A stretch of DNA of 64,000 bases from Brienomyrus brachyistius (Eukaryota; Chordata; Actinopteri; Osteoglossiformes; Mormyridae), in NCBI RefSeq assembly GCF_023856365.1, contig NC_064540.1, positions 9,639,691 to 9,703,690 of the forward strand, in the 5' to 3' direction. The translations under genes and the position numbers were made by a program. The notes beneath the pieces are model-generated. The model was not told where the DNA came from, searched no databases, and was given only the letters and a program-made list of their open reading frames with translations. This document shows positions 37,091-50,059 of this stretch, one piece after another (the first letter of the stretch is position 1; each line of letters begins with the position of its first letter).

Positions 37091-38155
37091 GGGTGCTGCA
37101 CGTCGGTCGTGGGGTACAGGTGCAGGCATGGTACCCTCTTCTGGGGGTTGCATATATTCAACCTTTGGGGATGGGGCCAGAGAGAGTTCCAGCTTTTTAC
37201 ACTAAGATAGATCAGATTTGGTGGGTGGGGGGCACTTGTACTCCAACCACAAGCTATATTTAGGTCGGGGCACAGCTGGCTGACGTGAAGGTCTGCAGCC
37301 AGTCACATGTGGCAACGTGTCATTTGAAGTTTAACACTACTTTGATTATTTTTTTTCCAGTCCTATTTATGAATGTGCAACTGGCAAAAGCTGCTTCGCA
37401 TTGAGTTCTCTTAGCCTGCAGGGAGAGAGTGGTGAATCATTAAGGAGACCTGCCATTGCATCATGTATTACAAACCATCACCAACATGGTCAGCTCTACG
37501 TCCCTTTGGCTGGGGCTCCCAGGCTTTGTCAACTAGACCTGACTGGGTGTGACGATGCTCCTGGATCACTTGGCATGTTGGCTTGCTGTAACAGATCATG
37601 TGACCAGCACAGCCCCTCTGCCTCCTTTCCCGAGCCTCCTTTTACTCGTGATTTAATGATCTGCTGCCATCCTTCTTGAAATTTAATTTTTGTCAATACT
37701 TAAAAATTAAAACTAGAGAAATTTACAAGAAGTGTGTTTTGGACGAAGTGGAAGAATACAAAGCTACTGATAGTAAGTGTACAAGATATGCAAAATGCTT
37801 TTTGCTGACTTACTCGCTGTGTAGTGGCATCAAGGGTCGCCTGCTCCCTTGTTGTGTTGGTTCAGCTTAATGAAGGACAGGTTTTATCAGTTGTGGATGG
37901 GAGGAAGAATACGGCGGGGGGGCTTTATGAAATGGCGGGTCAGTCATGTGACTAAGGTGTTACAGCTCATTGGCACTCCATCTGAATTGTGATTGGTGCG
38001 TTTTTTCCAGGTGTGCGGCAGTAACGCAGTGGGACTCTGCGATTGTTTAGACCGCAGCTGTGTGATTCTTCTTTGCTCTCAACTTGGCCTGGGTTCACTG
38101 TTAAGGCTTTCTATTTGCTCGCTGCACTGCTGCCTGCTCAGGGTGGTCTAATGAT

Positions 38156-39101
38156 TAGGTTAAAAATCGATATGAATGTATGACGATTTAAATGTGGAAA
38201 ATGAATCGCTACTTTAGTACTTGAACAGAGAGTCTGGTGTAATGTTACTTGATTTCACAACGTCAGTTCGACGTCTGATGTCACTGCGTATTCACGTGGA
38301 CGTCGTACGTCACTTTTTGGTTTTGACCGAACGCGAGATGGCGAGCGAATTTGAAATTGAGGACGCACCGCCGGGTGGCATGGTGACGCAGTGGTTAGCG
38401 CTGCTCCATCACGGCAAGAAGGTTCGGTCCCGGGTCCTTTCTGTGTAGAGTTCGCATGCTATCCACGTGTTCGTGTGGGTTTTCGCCAGGGGCTCTGGTT
38501 TCCTCCCACGGTCCAAAAGCTTGCAGGATATGTTGATTTGTGAGTCTAAATTGGCCCTGTAGTTAGGTCTGTGCGCCCCGCGGTGTGTTGGTGGCTGCCC
38601 GGGGTTGTTTCCCGTCTGCGCCCATTGTTCCTGGGATAGGCTCCAGTCCCCCCCGCAACTCCAGTTGGGTTTAAGCGGTTTCAGAAAATGGATGGATGGA
38701 TGGATGGATGGACGCACCACCTGATCTTAAATCGGCAGTGTGGCAGCATTTTAACTTTCTGGTAATCACCAACGAAAATGGCGAAAAGACAAGACAAAAA
38801 CTGTGCAAACATGGTAAAAGACTGATAACATACACAAATAGCACAGCAAACATGCTTCAGCGTGTCCACTGGCACCACAGTGAGCTCAATTCACCATTAT
38901 TAAAGGGGCAAACCACGCTAAGAAGCTGCACATGCAAGCCTTAGTTTGTTTATTTGAAGATTTTTTTTAAATTATTATTATTTACTTATTTTGATTTGTA
39001 TCAGTTGCACTGTTAAGAAGAGCACACATTTTGAACAGTTTAGAAAGATAAAAAATCGTGAGAAAATCGTATCGTGAGTTGAGTGTATCATTACAAACCT
39101 A
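38156..39101 (+). mobile_element. hAT-like transposon relic with BED finger
   Basis: The right end reads CGTATCGTGAGTTGAGTG then ATTACAAACCTA, and the left end TTAGGTTAAAAATCGAT; these are imperfect inverse copies. Inside, a frame continues across the SINE insertion. It carries SAVWQHFNF, a Cys position and HWHHSEL, the outline of the BED zinc finger found at the N-terminus of hAT transposases. One of the paired cysteines is lost and the catalytic domain is absent. It is a dead, internally deleted element. Confidence 0.6.
38373..38709 (+). mobile_element. tRNA-type SINE inserted in the hAT relic
   Basis: It starts GGCATGGTGACGCAGTGG and continues with GTAGAGTTCGCATGCTAT, TTTCCTCCCACGGTCC and GATAGGCTCCAGTCCCCCC, ending in a GGAT/ATGG tail. 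This matches the very common fish repeat of this type. A 12-bp target duplication, GGACGCACCRCC, flanks it at 38361-38372 and 38710-38721 with one mismatch. The target-site duplication shows retroposition into the older hAT element. Confidence 0.8.
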
Positions 39102-39196
39102 GTGCCTAGTCTTGGGACTGAGGGGGAGGCTCAGAGAGTTCAGTCCAACAGCTCTCATGTGGTAGTGGGCATGTCTACCTCTCTGTGTTGGGGCTC

Positions 39197-39300
<104 letters not shown>

Positions 39301-39710
39301 AACATTTAAAAATGCCTTTTACAGTCTACGGCATACTCCCATGGCTGATGTAACCCCGTTAGTCTGCCATAGCGCAATGAGATCTGGTGACAGAAACAGA
39401 TAAATCTGGCGAGAGCCGCTCCAGTGATGGCACAGTCAAGCCTACAGGCAGATGAATGGATGTATTTCAGATGTCAGCAATATGTAGTCAGTGACGAGCT
39501 GGACGAAAGCAAAGTCGTATGTAAAATGGAGGTGAAGTACTGTGGAATTTCCACAACCATGTAACAAGAAATCATTTAGATGCGCAATCTGCAAAAACGT
39601 CTGATCCGAAAGTTTTTTTTGGTTGTATTAAATAAAAAGTTTATTAATGTGACTGTTTTGAGGTCAGTTCTTATTGCATATAAGTAATAGTTAATAACAG
39701 TTTGGGGGGG

Positions 39711-39850
39711 GGGGGGTGCATGGTGATGCATGGGTTAGCACTGTTACCTCACATCTCTGGGACCTGGGTTCGAGTCTCTGCTAGGATTCCTTGTGTATGG
39801 AGTTTGCATGTCCTCGCTGTGTCATCATGGGGTTTCCTCTAGATACTCCG
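39711..39850 (+). mobile_element. SINE fragment
   Basis: GTGCATGGTGATGCATGGGTTAGC-type head and GGTTCGAGTCTC box B, then GTATGGAGTTTGCATGTCC. It is the same family as 38373-38709 but diverged and truncated. Confidence 0.65.
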
Positions 39851-39954
39851 ATATAGATACTCTGAATAGGACAAGCAGTGAAAAATAAATGAATGAATTA
39901 TGTTACAGGGTACAATTTACAGCATTAGTTCTCTGATAATCTCTTTCTTATTCA

Positions 39955-40200
39955 AGCAAAACTGGTATTGTCACTGAAATAATCGATTCAGTATTAAATC
40001 AAATCAAAAATTGAATTGAATTGAATTGGGACCTTGTGAATCGGAATCAAATTGATTCAGGAAATCACTGGTAATAACCTGCCACACCACTGGGCCCTTG
40101 AGCCAGGCCTTTAACCCCCAAGTGCTCCGGGGACAGGCTGACCCTGCTGTCGCACTTGTACGTTGCTTTGGATAAAAACATCTGCTAAAAATGTAAATGT
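39955..40200 (+). mobile_element. hAT-like end plus SINE tail
   Basis: ATAATCGATTCAG and AATTGAATTGAATTGG with GAATCGGAATCAAATTGATTC at 39980-40070 look like sub-terminal hAT sequence. CGTTGCTTTGGATAAAAACA then TCTGCTAAAAATGTAAATG at 40155-40200 is the standard fish SINE tail. Confidence 0.5.
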
Positions 40201-40676
40201 GAAATCTCTTGTTACAAGGTAGGTCAGTCCAGGGTGTTCTGTTCCATAGGACGTCTCCTGCTGGAGGCAGGCAGTGGGGCAGTGCTAACCTGCAAGGGAT
40301 GCGGTACCTGGTGCCCTGTACGTGTCAGGGTGCATGCGTTCTATGAACTTGCATCATATCTCTTGATCAGTTAATGCGCATCCTGACCAGCCCTCAGAAA
40401 ACTGCAAACTTATGCTGTTTTCCTGGGGGCAGGTATTTGTTCTGTCTGGCCCCAGGGTGTTTGCGCTGTGCCAGGATGCAGCTGATAGGAGAGCCACAAA
40501 GATGGAGCTCATAGGGTGGCAGAGTGGTTAAGGACCTGAGGGGAAGCGTGCTGTTACCATCTGTGCTTTTAAATGAAGCACTTGGTGGTAATTGTGCCTC
40601 TGAGCTCAGCACGATTGGTACTGAGTAATAGCAAGGTGTCTTCCAAAGGATGAGGCAGGGGCAGCGTGTTTCCATG

Positions 40677-40830
40677 GGTGGGTGTGTCTTCCCAGGGGTG
40701 GGGCGGGGCACTCCGATTGTGGGTGTGTCTTCCTGCTCCTTCAGGTGGGCGTGTCTTCCCAGGGGTGGGGCGGGGCAGTCCCATTGGTGGGTGTGTCTTC
40801 CTGCTCCTTCAGGTGGGTGTGTCTTTCCAA
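40677..40830 (+). repeat. 67-bp tandem repeat, about 2.3 copies
   Basis: GGTGGGTGTGTCTTCCCAGG-type units start at 40677, 40744 and about 40812. Each has internal repetition of GTGGGTGTGTCTTCC. Confidence 0.85.
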
Positions 40831-41511
40831 AGTACTTTCAGTACTTTTCCGTTTTCTACTGACTTCCGGTTGAGTTCCAGTATCTGAAGGGTTAAACCAG
40901 CCGGGGTACTTTTTTGGTACTTTGGTGCTTTGGGGGTGGGACTTGCAAGTGCCTTGTTTGTCGATTTTAATTATGCAAGTAGCCTGTCTCTGAAACGCAA
41001 CACAAGCGCAGTCTTGGAAAAAACTCAGAAAACAGCCATAAATTAAGTAAAAAAAAAAAAGTAATAATGCAAAAAGGGGTTCAAAATGACAAAACACAAG
41101 TAGTACTGTCCTTTTTTTTGCATTATTTTTTTTTTTTTTTGCACCAGGAACCAAAGTATGGTTCCTGGTGCTGTGAAGAGCTCCCTTGGTTTAGCTCTCT
41201 CTTCCTCGTGTCTGCCTGCTGCTTCACCTATCTCACGCCCTGACTGTAACAGCTTCCTGTGTCAGCGTTGGACCCTCCACCATCTCCTCCAGCTCTTCCA
41301 GCCAAGAACCAAGTTCAGCCTCAGCCAAGCCTTGTGTTTTAAGGTTAGGTTGCCTCTGTTTTCACTGTCAGTTGTGATTGTCACCGTTTGTGTGAGAAGC
41401 ATGTTTCGGGATCCCTTCTAACTTTGACACTGATCCTTCTCCCCAAAACACATGGGGGGGGGACTTTTCTCTGGAGGGTATAGTCGGCACTGTTCTCCCT
41501 AACTGATTACC

Positions 41512-41529
41512 CCCCCCCCCCCCCCCCCA
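41512..41529 (+). repeat. Poly-C tract at dnajc5 exon 2 acceptor
   Basis: A run of about 18 C residues directly precedes AGCAGG, so it serves as the polypyrimidine tract of the first coding exon. Three nearby AGs (AG, CAG, ACAG) could be used, all upstream of the ATG. Confidence 0.7.
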
Positions 41530-41550
41530 GCAGGTCACACAGGCGGAGTC

Positions 41551-43976
<2,426 letters not shown>

Positions 43977-46910
43977 GCCCCTGCGCCCCCCCCCTCTCCC
44001 CCCCCAGCCCCAGAAAAGCCAGGCCAGAGGGGTATAGGCGGGGTGAATCTGAAGAGGTCATTTGCAGTGCAGCAGAAAGGGGCAGAGCAGCCTGATGGGC
44101 CTGGCCCCCCCTCGGGCCGGGCAGTGGGGAAGCTGCTTTTGAAAGCAGACGGACGTTCGGTTTTGTCAGTATGTGTGTGTGTGTTTGTGCTTTTGGAGTT
44201 CATGGTCCATTTCAGATCTGCTCTTTGTTCTGTTTCATACATGTGCTTAATATTTCTTGGGTAGGTTCTCTGGTTGTGTGCGTGTGCCTCGGTCCCGGTT
44301 TCAGCATGTTCCCTAGGCCCCTCCTGCCCTCCTGCCCCCACTGCGGTGCTGCCAGCCTCCCGGTCACCCACAGGCCGACGTTCATGTGCACGAGCCTCGG
44401 ACCCCTGCATGCCTGTGCCCTCCTCTGTGTCTGAGCTCGATGTGTGATGGAAGCAGCCGGGGGGGATGGGGCCAGACTGACCAGACAGCCTGCCCCGTGA
44501 CACCCCCCAGGGGTAACTCCCTTCTGGTGCGGGATCACCTCGGCTGCGCCGTCTCGTGTTGGCCATCGTGTTCGACAGGATGTTTCTTCTGCTCTATGCC
44601 GTGCATGTGGCTCTGTAGTGCCCCCTTGTGGCTCTCTGTCCTGTCCCGTGATGCTCCCCATATCTCCCAGGCCCAGGTAACGGCGCCATGCTCTCATCAT
44701 GCGGGGCTGGCTGTGATACTGAAAGCCCATCTGGTGTCCGGCACCTGCCTGTGCCCTTTGTGCAGCTTTTCCTCCTCCTGAGAGATTGGCCCCTGGCCAG
44801 CAGGCAGACGGCCCGGGGATATTAGGCGTTCGCTTGGCCGTAGCCCCCCCCCCCCCCTCCCATCCGTAAGTGTGTAATGGCCCACGGTGGGATGGAGTTG
44901 CTCCCATTTTCAGCTGCACTATGAGGATTTTGTGGAGATAGCGTTGCTGGGGGAGGGGGGAGGAGGGTCGCTGACACTCGCTCTCGTGCTTTACATTCCT
45001 ACCAGCTCGGTGTCCCTCCCATGCCAAGTGCAGGGGGCATGATGTGGCCCTTATCGCGCCCAGCCAAGCCATGCTGGACCCTCAATGAGTATCCCGGCCT
45101 GGGTTTTGAAAGTCGCTCTGTGGGTCTCGTGTGTTAATTTCCACCCCTGGTCACTCTCTGCAACCGCTGATGGTGTTAGCTGTAGCTATAAGCGTCACTG
45201 CCTGTGCAGACGGTCCCACTAGGGGTCGCCCCTGTTCCATGTTTTCCCCCGACTGAATTTCCTGCGGGTTGATTTCCTGGAAGACTGAGCTGCTTTTTGG
45301 TACAAGCTGACCCACCAAATCGCTCATTCCGGGTTGTTGAGTTGGCAGTGGAGTTTACGGCGCCTCCAAGCTGGTCCCATCTAAGCAGGGCCTCCCTAAC
45401 AGAGCTTCTCTTCATTTTTGTGTGTTTTTGGGGTCTTTCTCTGGTTTAATCTGTGCTTATTCTGTGCTTCTTTCCGGACGGGCTACAGGACGTGTTGAAA
45501 TTTGAGTGTCTTTTGAGCTTCTGATGGCCAGATTTATCTCTGAAGAATATACCCTCAGCTCGGCGGCAGATGTTATGCTCACTGCCTCATTCTTTTCTCT
45601 CGCCTTGCAAACCTCAGGATGAAATCTGGTGTCTCCCCCCCCCCCAGCCCCCACACCCCCATACTCCAGCTCAAATTTTTCCTTGAACAACTGTTTACAT
45701 TTTGTTAGCACTGGTGAGTTAAAAATGTTTCACAATTGCGTAAAAGCCATCATATAGGAAAGACTGGAAGGACTGAAACGGCTTATTAAAAATGGAAGTT
45801 TCCCAACTTTTATCCCAAAGCATCTAACAAATAACTCTGTTTTGTCAGAAGCACAGGTTGGCTGGGAGATGCGATTTTTTTTTTTTTTTCTTTTTTTTTT
45901 CTCTCTCCAATCACAAGTCATCTTCAGCTGAATGTTTCCCTGCTTTTGCTTCCACATGCTCTGTGTGCATTGAGCAGATGTGGCTGGGCTCATGCGGGTG
46001 AAATTTAAACTGCTTCTGTCTCCTGCATCATTCTCCTTTCGCAAGATCCTGTAATTCTCCTGCACCTTTGTACATATTTCTGTGTATATAGCACTAACCT
46101 GTTGGCCTGCATTACACCCGTGTAACCAGATAATGTGATTTTCTTTGCTGATATAAACTGGGCCTGTAACAATATTCACTGTTTGTCACGTGCCAGGACA
46201 AAAAAGAAAAAAAGACTCAAATGTTCAGTTCATGTCTAATCTCTGCCAGCAAAAAAAAAGAAGAGCAGCCTGTAGGAGCTTTGCTTGCTGAATGGTTCAC
46301 TGCAGTTTAATATTTCGCTTGCACGTGGTAGCACAGGACTGGACCGTGGTCTTGTGGTATAATGCACATGCCACAGCCGAGCTGGGTCTCGCACCATCAG
46401 CTTCCAAGGTGGGTTACAGTGATCAGGTGTATAACCAAGGCGCACACACCAGGGAAATGGCTGGTGTGAAAACCACCAACGCTTTGTGTCGCCTTGTTTT
46501 AGTGCCACTGTCAGCGTGGGTAACAAGGCTTGAGACACTGCCCAAGGATTTGCCATTAAGTGCGAGCTGTCAAGAGATAGACGGTACGTGTTTGACTGTT
46601 CAGGATCAGAGACTGGCAGATTTATTTAAGGATCTTGAAACTGAAAATAGTGTCATAGTAACATGTGTTGTATTTATTTTTCAATGGTTTTTAATAACGC
46701 ATACTGTAGTTTTTAATGGTATGTAATTTAGTTGTGACCATTGAACTGTGTGTAACACAACTTAATGGTTGAACTCTGTTGTACATACACTTAAATATAA
46801 CTAAAGTAATAGTTTTGTTTTAGCATGGTCACATCAGACAGGAAAAAAAAGAAATGTTGGTAATTTATTGAATTTGCTGTTGTAAAATAAATGTTTTGGA
46901 ACATTTTTTG
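43977..46910 (+). other. dnajc5: dnajc5 3' untranslated region
   Basis: About 2.9 kb from the stop to AATAAA at 46886-46891, the first good signal. Long 3' UTRs are usual for this gene. The segment is GC-rich to about 45400 and then AT-rich. The GC-rich part is open on the complementary strand for 286 codons (45072-44212), which I regard as chance. Confidence 0.6.
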
Positions 46911-47218
46911 TGGTTCCTTTTTGTATGTGTGTGTGTGTATCATTTTCCCAGCTTTGAGTCTTTTACTGAGACAATTCAATGTATTAATTATTATCAAAAT
47001 GGGAATGAAATACACAATATTTTTCCTGTAACCGACCACAGCATTATTAATTTATTTTTCTTTTTTTTTTTTAAAAAAAAAGTGAGGATACATACTACAC
47101 ACTGGGGGGTGGGTATGCAGTGACTGGGCGATAATAATGAAGCACTGTTGCAGTGATGGCTCTGTAAAAGAAAATACAGTGAAAAAGGCTTCTTATAAAA
47201 GACTAATAAAAAAAAAAA

Positions 47219-47760
47219 TAGTGTTTACTGAGAAAAGGGCTGCCGAGTCACAGACGTGCTATACAGTAATGCCTTTTCTATAAAACAAAATGCAGTGTTT
47301 ACTGAGAAAAGGGCCGGCGAGTCACAGACGTGCTATACAGTAATGCCTTTTCTATAAAACAAAATGCAGTGTTTACTGAGAAAAGGGCCGGCGAGTCACA
47401 GACGTGCTATACAGTAATGCCTTTTCTATAAAACAAAATGCAGTGTTTACTGAGAAAAGGGCCGGCGAGTCACAGACGTGCTATACAGTAATGCCTTTTC
47501 TATAAAACAAAATGCAGTGTTTACTGAGAAAAGGGCCGGCGAGTCACAGACGTGCTATACAGTAATGCCTTTTCTATAAAACAAAATGCAGTGTTTACTG
47601 AGAAAAGGGCCGGCGAGTCACAGACGTGCTATACAGTAATGCCTTTTCTATAAAACAAAATGCAGTGTTTACTGAGAAAAGGGCCGGCGAGTCACAGACG
47701 TGCTATACAGTAATGCCTTTTCTATAAAACAAAATACAGTGTTTACTGAGAACAAAGCCA
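47219..47760 (+). repeat. 74-bp tandem repeat, seven copies plus a partial
   Basis: Units (CAGTGTTTACTGAGAAAAGG...) start at 47219, 47293, 47367, 47441, 47515, 47589 and 47663, with a partial at 47737. Internal copies are identical by eye. The first has GGGCTGCCGAG for GGGCCGGCGAG. It lies between the convergent 3' ends of dnajc5 and the CRH-family gene. Confidence 0.96.
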
Positions 47761-47838
47761 GCAAAAGGACATGTAACGAAACAGCAACGAACTTGCGTTA
47801 CATATTGGTTGGTAGTAATTGACCATTCTTTCACCTTC

Positions 47839-47844
47839 TTTATT
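47839..47844 (-). terminator. Probable crh2 polyadenylation signal
   Basis: AATAAA on minus, about 265 nt beyond the stop codon at 48108. A short 3' UTR is normal for CRH-family genes. Confidence 0.6.
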
Positions 47845-48107
47845 TGAATCAGAGACACTGAAATAAATAATCCCCGTTAGTCACCCCAGTCTTTCAGTGA
47901 TTCACATGATTATATATATTCTAGGGGGAACACGTCCCCCTAATAATCAGATGTGCTCCCCAGTATATATTATAATTACAGCCCTGGTTCCCCCCAATGT
48001 TGACCTCATGGCTACAGCCTTATGCTTGGTGAACTAGAAAGTTTTCTAGAAAATCTACATCTATTTCCTATGGAAGCTTCTGAGTTAGAATTAGGATGTC
48101 CAGGCCC

Positions 48108-48566
48108 CTATTTGCCTACAGCTTGAAGAAGTTTTTTATTGTCGCGAGCTTTCTGAGCCATCTTCTCAGATCTCGATGTTTGAAGGAATTCTCTGAGAAG
48201 ATGAAAGGTCAGATCGAGAGAGTTTGGTTTGCCCATCGTAACCAACCTCTTCAGCCGCTCCTCGTCAACTTCGGTCCGCTCTGAACACTTCAGGTCCCCA
48301 GCGACAGAACACCCCTGTCTGGAGCTGGCCTGCGTTTGCAGCCTCCTGCTGCTGGTTCCTTCAGGAAGTGTTGACCTGTGCAGATTTCCAAGCACAGCCT
48401 CCTTCTCTATGAGAAGAACTGGGCTCTGCTGATGCCCAAACCACGGCTCACAGTTTGCAAACAGCCTTCTATCAAATTCTGGCTGAATGTCAACTGGGTG
48501 ACTGCTGTTCAACCATAGACATGCCAGAAGGAGTGAGGAGGAAAACAGGATGTGGAATTTGCTCAT
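48108..48566 (-). CDS. crh2: CRH-family neuropeptide precursor, probably CRH2
   Basis: One exon encodes 152 residues. Residues 1 to about 21 (MSKFHILFSSSLLLACLWLN...) form a signal peptide. A cryptic pro-region ends at RLKR (104-107). The predicted mature peptide, 108-150, contains SLDLTFHLLREFL and closes KKLLQAV, followed by Gly-Lys (151-152), the amidation signal of CRH-type hormones. The SEKMAQKA segment is closer to CRH (AEQLAQQA) than to urocortins. CRH peptides bind class B receptors crhr1/2 and drive the stress axis. Oddities are a 43-residue rather than 41-residue mature form and KPNS where CRH has PPIS. The choice of CRH2 over CRH1 rests on its dnajc5 and tpd52l2 neighbours; teleocortin is an alternative name to test. 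Confidence 0.9.
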   Translation of the reverse strand: MSKFHILFSSSLLLACLWLNSSHPVDIQPEFDRRLFANCEPWFGHQQSPVLLIEKEAVLGNLHRSTLPEGTSSRRLQTQASSRQGCSVAGDLKCSERTEVDEERLKRLVTMGKPNSLDLTFHLLREFLQTSRSEKMAQKARDNKKLLQAVGK

Positions 48567-48834
48567 GACTGTTACCCTGTGACTCCACACCTAGAGCAAA
48601 GACAGACGGTCCATTAGACAGAAGGTTCTGGTTACTCAGCTTCATCAGAATACACCCCTTTCTCATCAAGCGTCAAGTAATTCGTACTATGAGAATAATT
48701 GGCACAATGATGAAAACCGAAATTTATTGACTTTAGTTTAAATTTCACCACTAATCACTTTAACATGCTTAAAATGTACACTGTTTGCACAATCATGAAA
48801 AACAAAAAACCACAACGACGGAGAATTCACTTAC

Positions 48835-48888
48835 GATGCCGCTGTGCTGCCACTGAAGACTGTGTTTGCAGGAGGGACAGTGTCGAGC
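48835..48888 (-). other. crh2: crh2 non-coding exon 1
   Basis: The predicted start lies about 28 nt beyond the TATA box. It ends at the consensus donor ATC|GTAAGTG (48835/48834). The 244-bp intron ends TCTTTGCTCTAG at 48591, 24 nt upstream of the ATG. A single intron in the 5' UTR with the whole precursor in exon 2 is the standard CRH gene plan. Confidence 0.7.
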
Positions 48889-48913
48889 TGTGCTGTGCTT
48901 CTCAGCCATCGTG

Positions 48914-48920
48914 TTTTATA
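48914..48920 (-). promoter_or_regulatory. crh2: crh2 TATA box
   Basis: TATAAAA on minus in the context CACTATAAAACAC, correctly placed for exon 1. A cAMP-response-like TGACGTCT lies about 350 bp further upstream (49266-49273). CRH promoters in other vertebrates are TATA- and CRE-driven. Confidence 0.65.
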
Positions 48921-49439
48921 GTGAGATGCACGTCCTGCTTCTTTGGGCAGAGTGATGGAGCGGACACGCCTGTTACCGTCTCACATGACCTACCGGCTTT
49001 ATTTTAGAGCAGCCCACTCTTCAGATCAGCGAACAGAACCATGTTTGTCATCTAAGAGGGAAGATGGGATTTCTGAATCACTAGGCTGAGAACATCTTCA
49101 TTAAAATGGGCAACATCTGGACAACGCAAATATAAAGTTAGAATAAAAGTACAATCTGAAATGCTCAGCTTTGGATCATGGGCCATATTCCAGTCTCCTT
49201 TTAGTTTTATCTGACTCAAAGCTGTCATCACATTGTATGTTTTAACTAGGAACCATTTTAGGTAAGACGTCACTTGATGTTAGGTGAGGTGACACTGTGC
49301 ACACACCCAGCACACTGCAAGTCCTGCTCTAGGGGCAGCGATGCACAGAGAGGGATCACAGATACACAAACCACCAGCTTCACATCCTTCCAGTAAGAGG
49401 TAGAAGAAGCTAAAGGCCAGATGGGAAGTCACAGGAAAA

Positions 49440-49880
49440 CGTCTACAACAAGGGTGGCCAACAGGGCCCCCTAAAATAGGTCTAAGGACGCTCCCAGGTG
49501 GCCAATATTATTTGCAAAGGGACATGCAGGTTTTTGGTATAACCTTTAGTTATGGAATCAGGGAGCTGTACCGAAAACCTGCATAGTGATTGGCAGGAGC
49601 GTTGCTAAATATTTTGGGCCCGATGAAAGCATATCATATTGGGCCCCCCAGTCCAGACCAATCCAGTTATTTTCCAAATTTTTTAGAGCCCTTTGTCACT
49701 CAAGCGCCCCTTGGAATCATCCTAACTGACCCCTCTCCCTATTTACCTGTGAACCAGGTGTGAAGCCTCAGTGGCCAATCAGAATCAGTAATTATTAAAT
49801 TAGGTACCTGGGAGAACTGAAAACAAGGCCTGGGTTTGGAATCGAGGGCCACATTTGAAGAGCCCTGATGTAGGTAGAAG
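49440..49880. other. Dispersed-repeat-like intergenic DNA
   Basis: Phrases such as GGCCTGGGTTTGGAATCGAGG and GGCCAATCAGAATCAG resemble multicopy fish sequence. Boundaries are not determined. Confidence 0.35.
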
Positions 49881-49881
49881 T

Positions 49882-50055
49882 GCATAGTTCAGGTCCAGAA
49901 AGGAAAAATCCAGACCAAGATTTTATTTCACCAGCTGAGTATTCTGTGACTGTGAGTTCAGTATAGTCGAGTCACAGTCACAGAGCACTCAGCTGGTTGG
50001 TTGAAACAAGGTCTTGGTCTGGATTTTTCCTTTCTTGACCTGAGCCATCCACCTC
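49882..50055. mobile_element. Fold-back MITE
   Basis: The left arm (GTTCAGGTCCAGAAAGG ... CCAGCTGAGTATTCTGTGAC, about 49886-49956) is inverted in the right arm (about 49970-50046, reading GCTCAGGTCAAGAAAGG from the other side). They share about 70 bp with few mismatches around a short loop. No transposase is present. It is a non-autonomous DNA element of the hairpin type. Confidence 0.8.
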
Positions 50056-50059
50056 TGTA

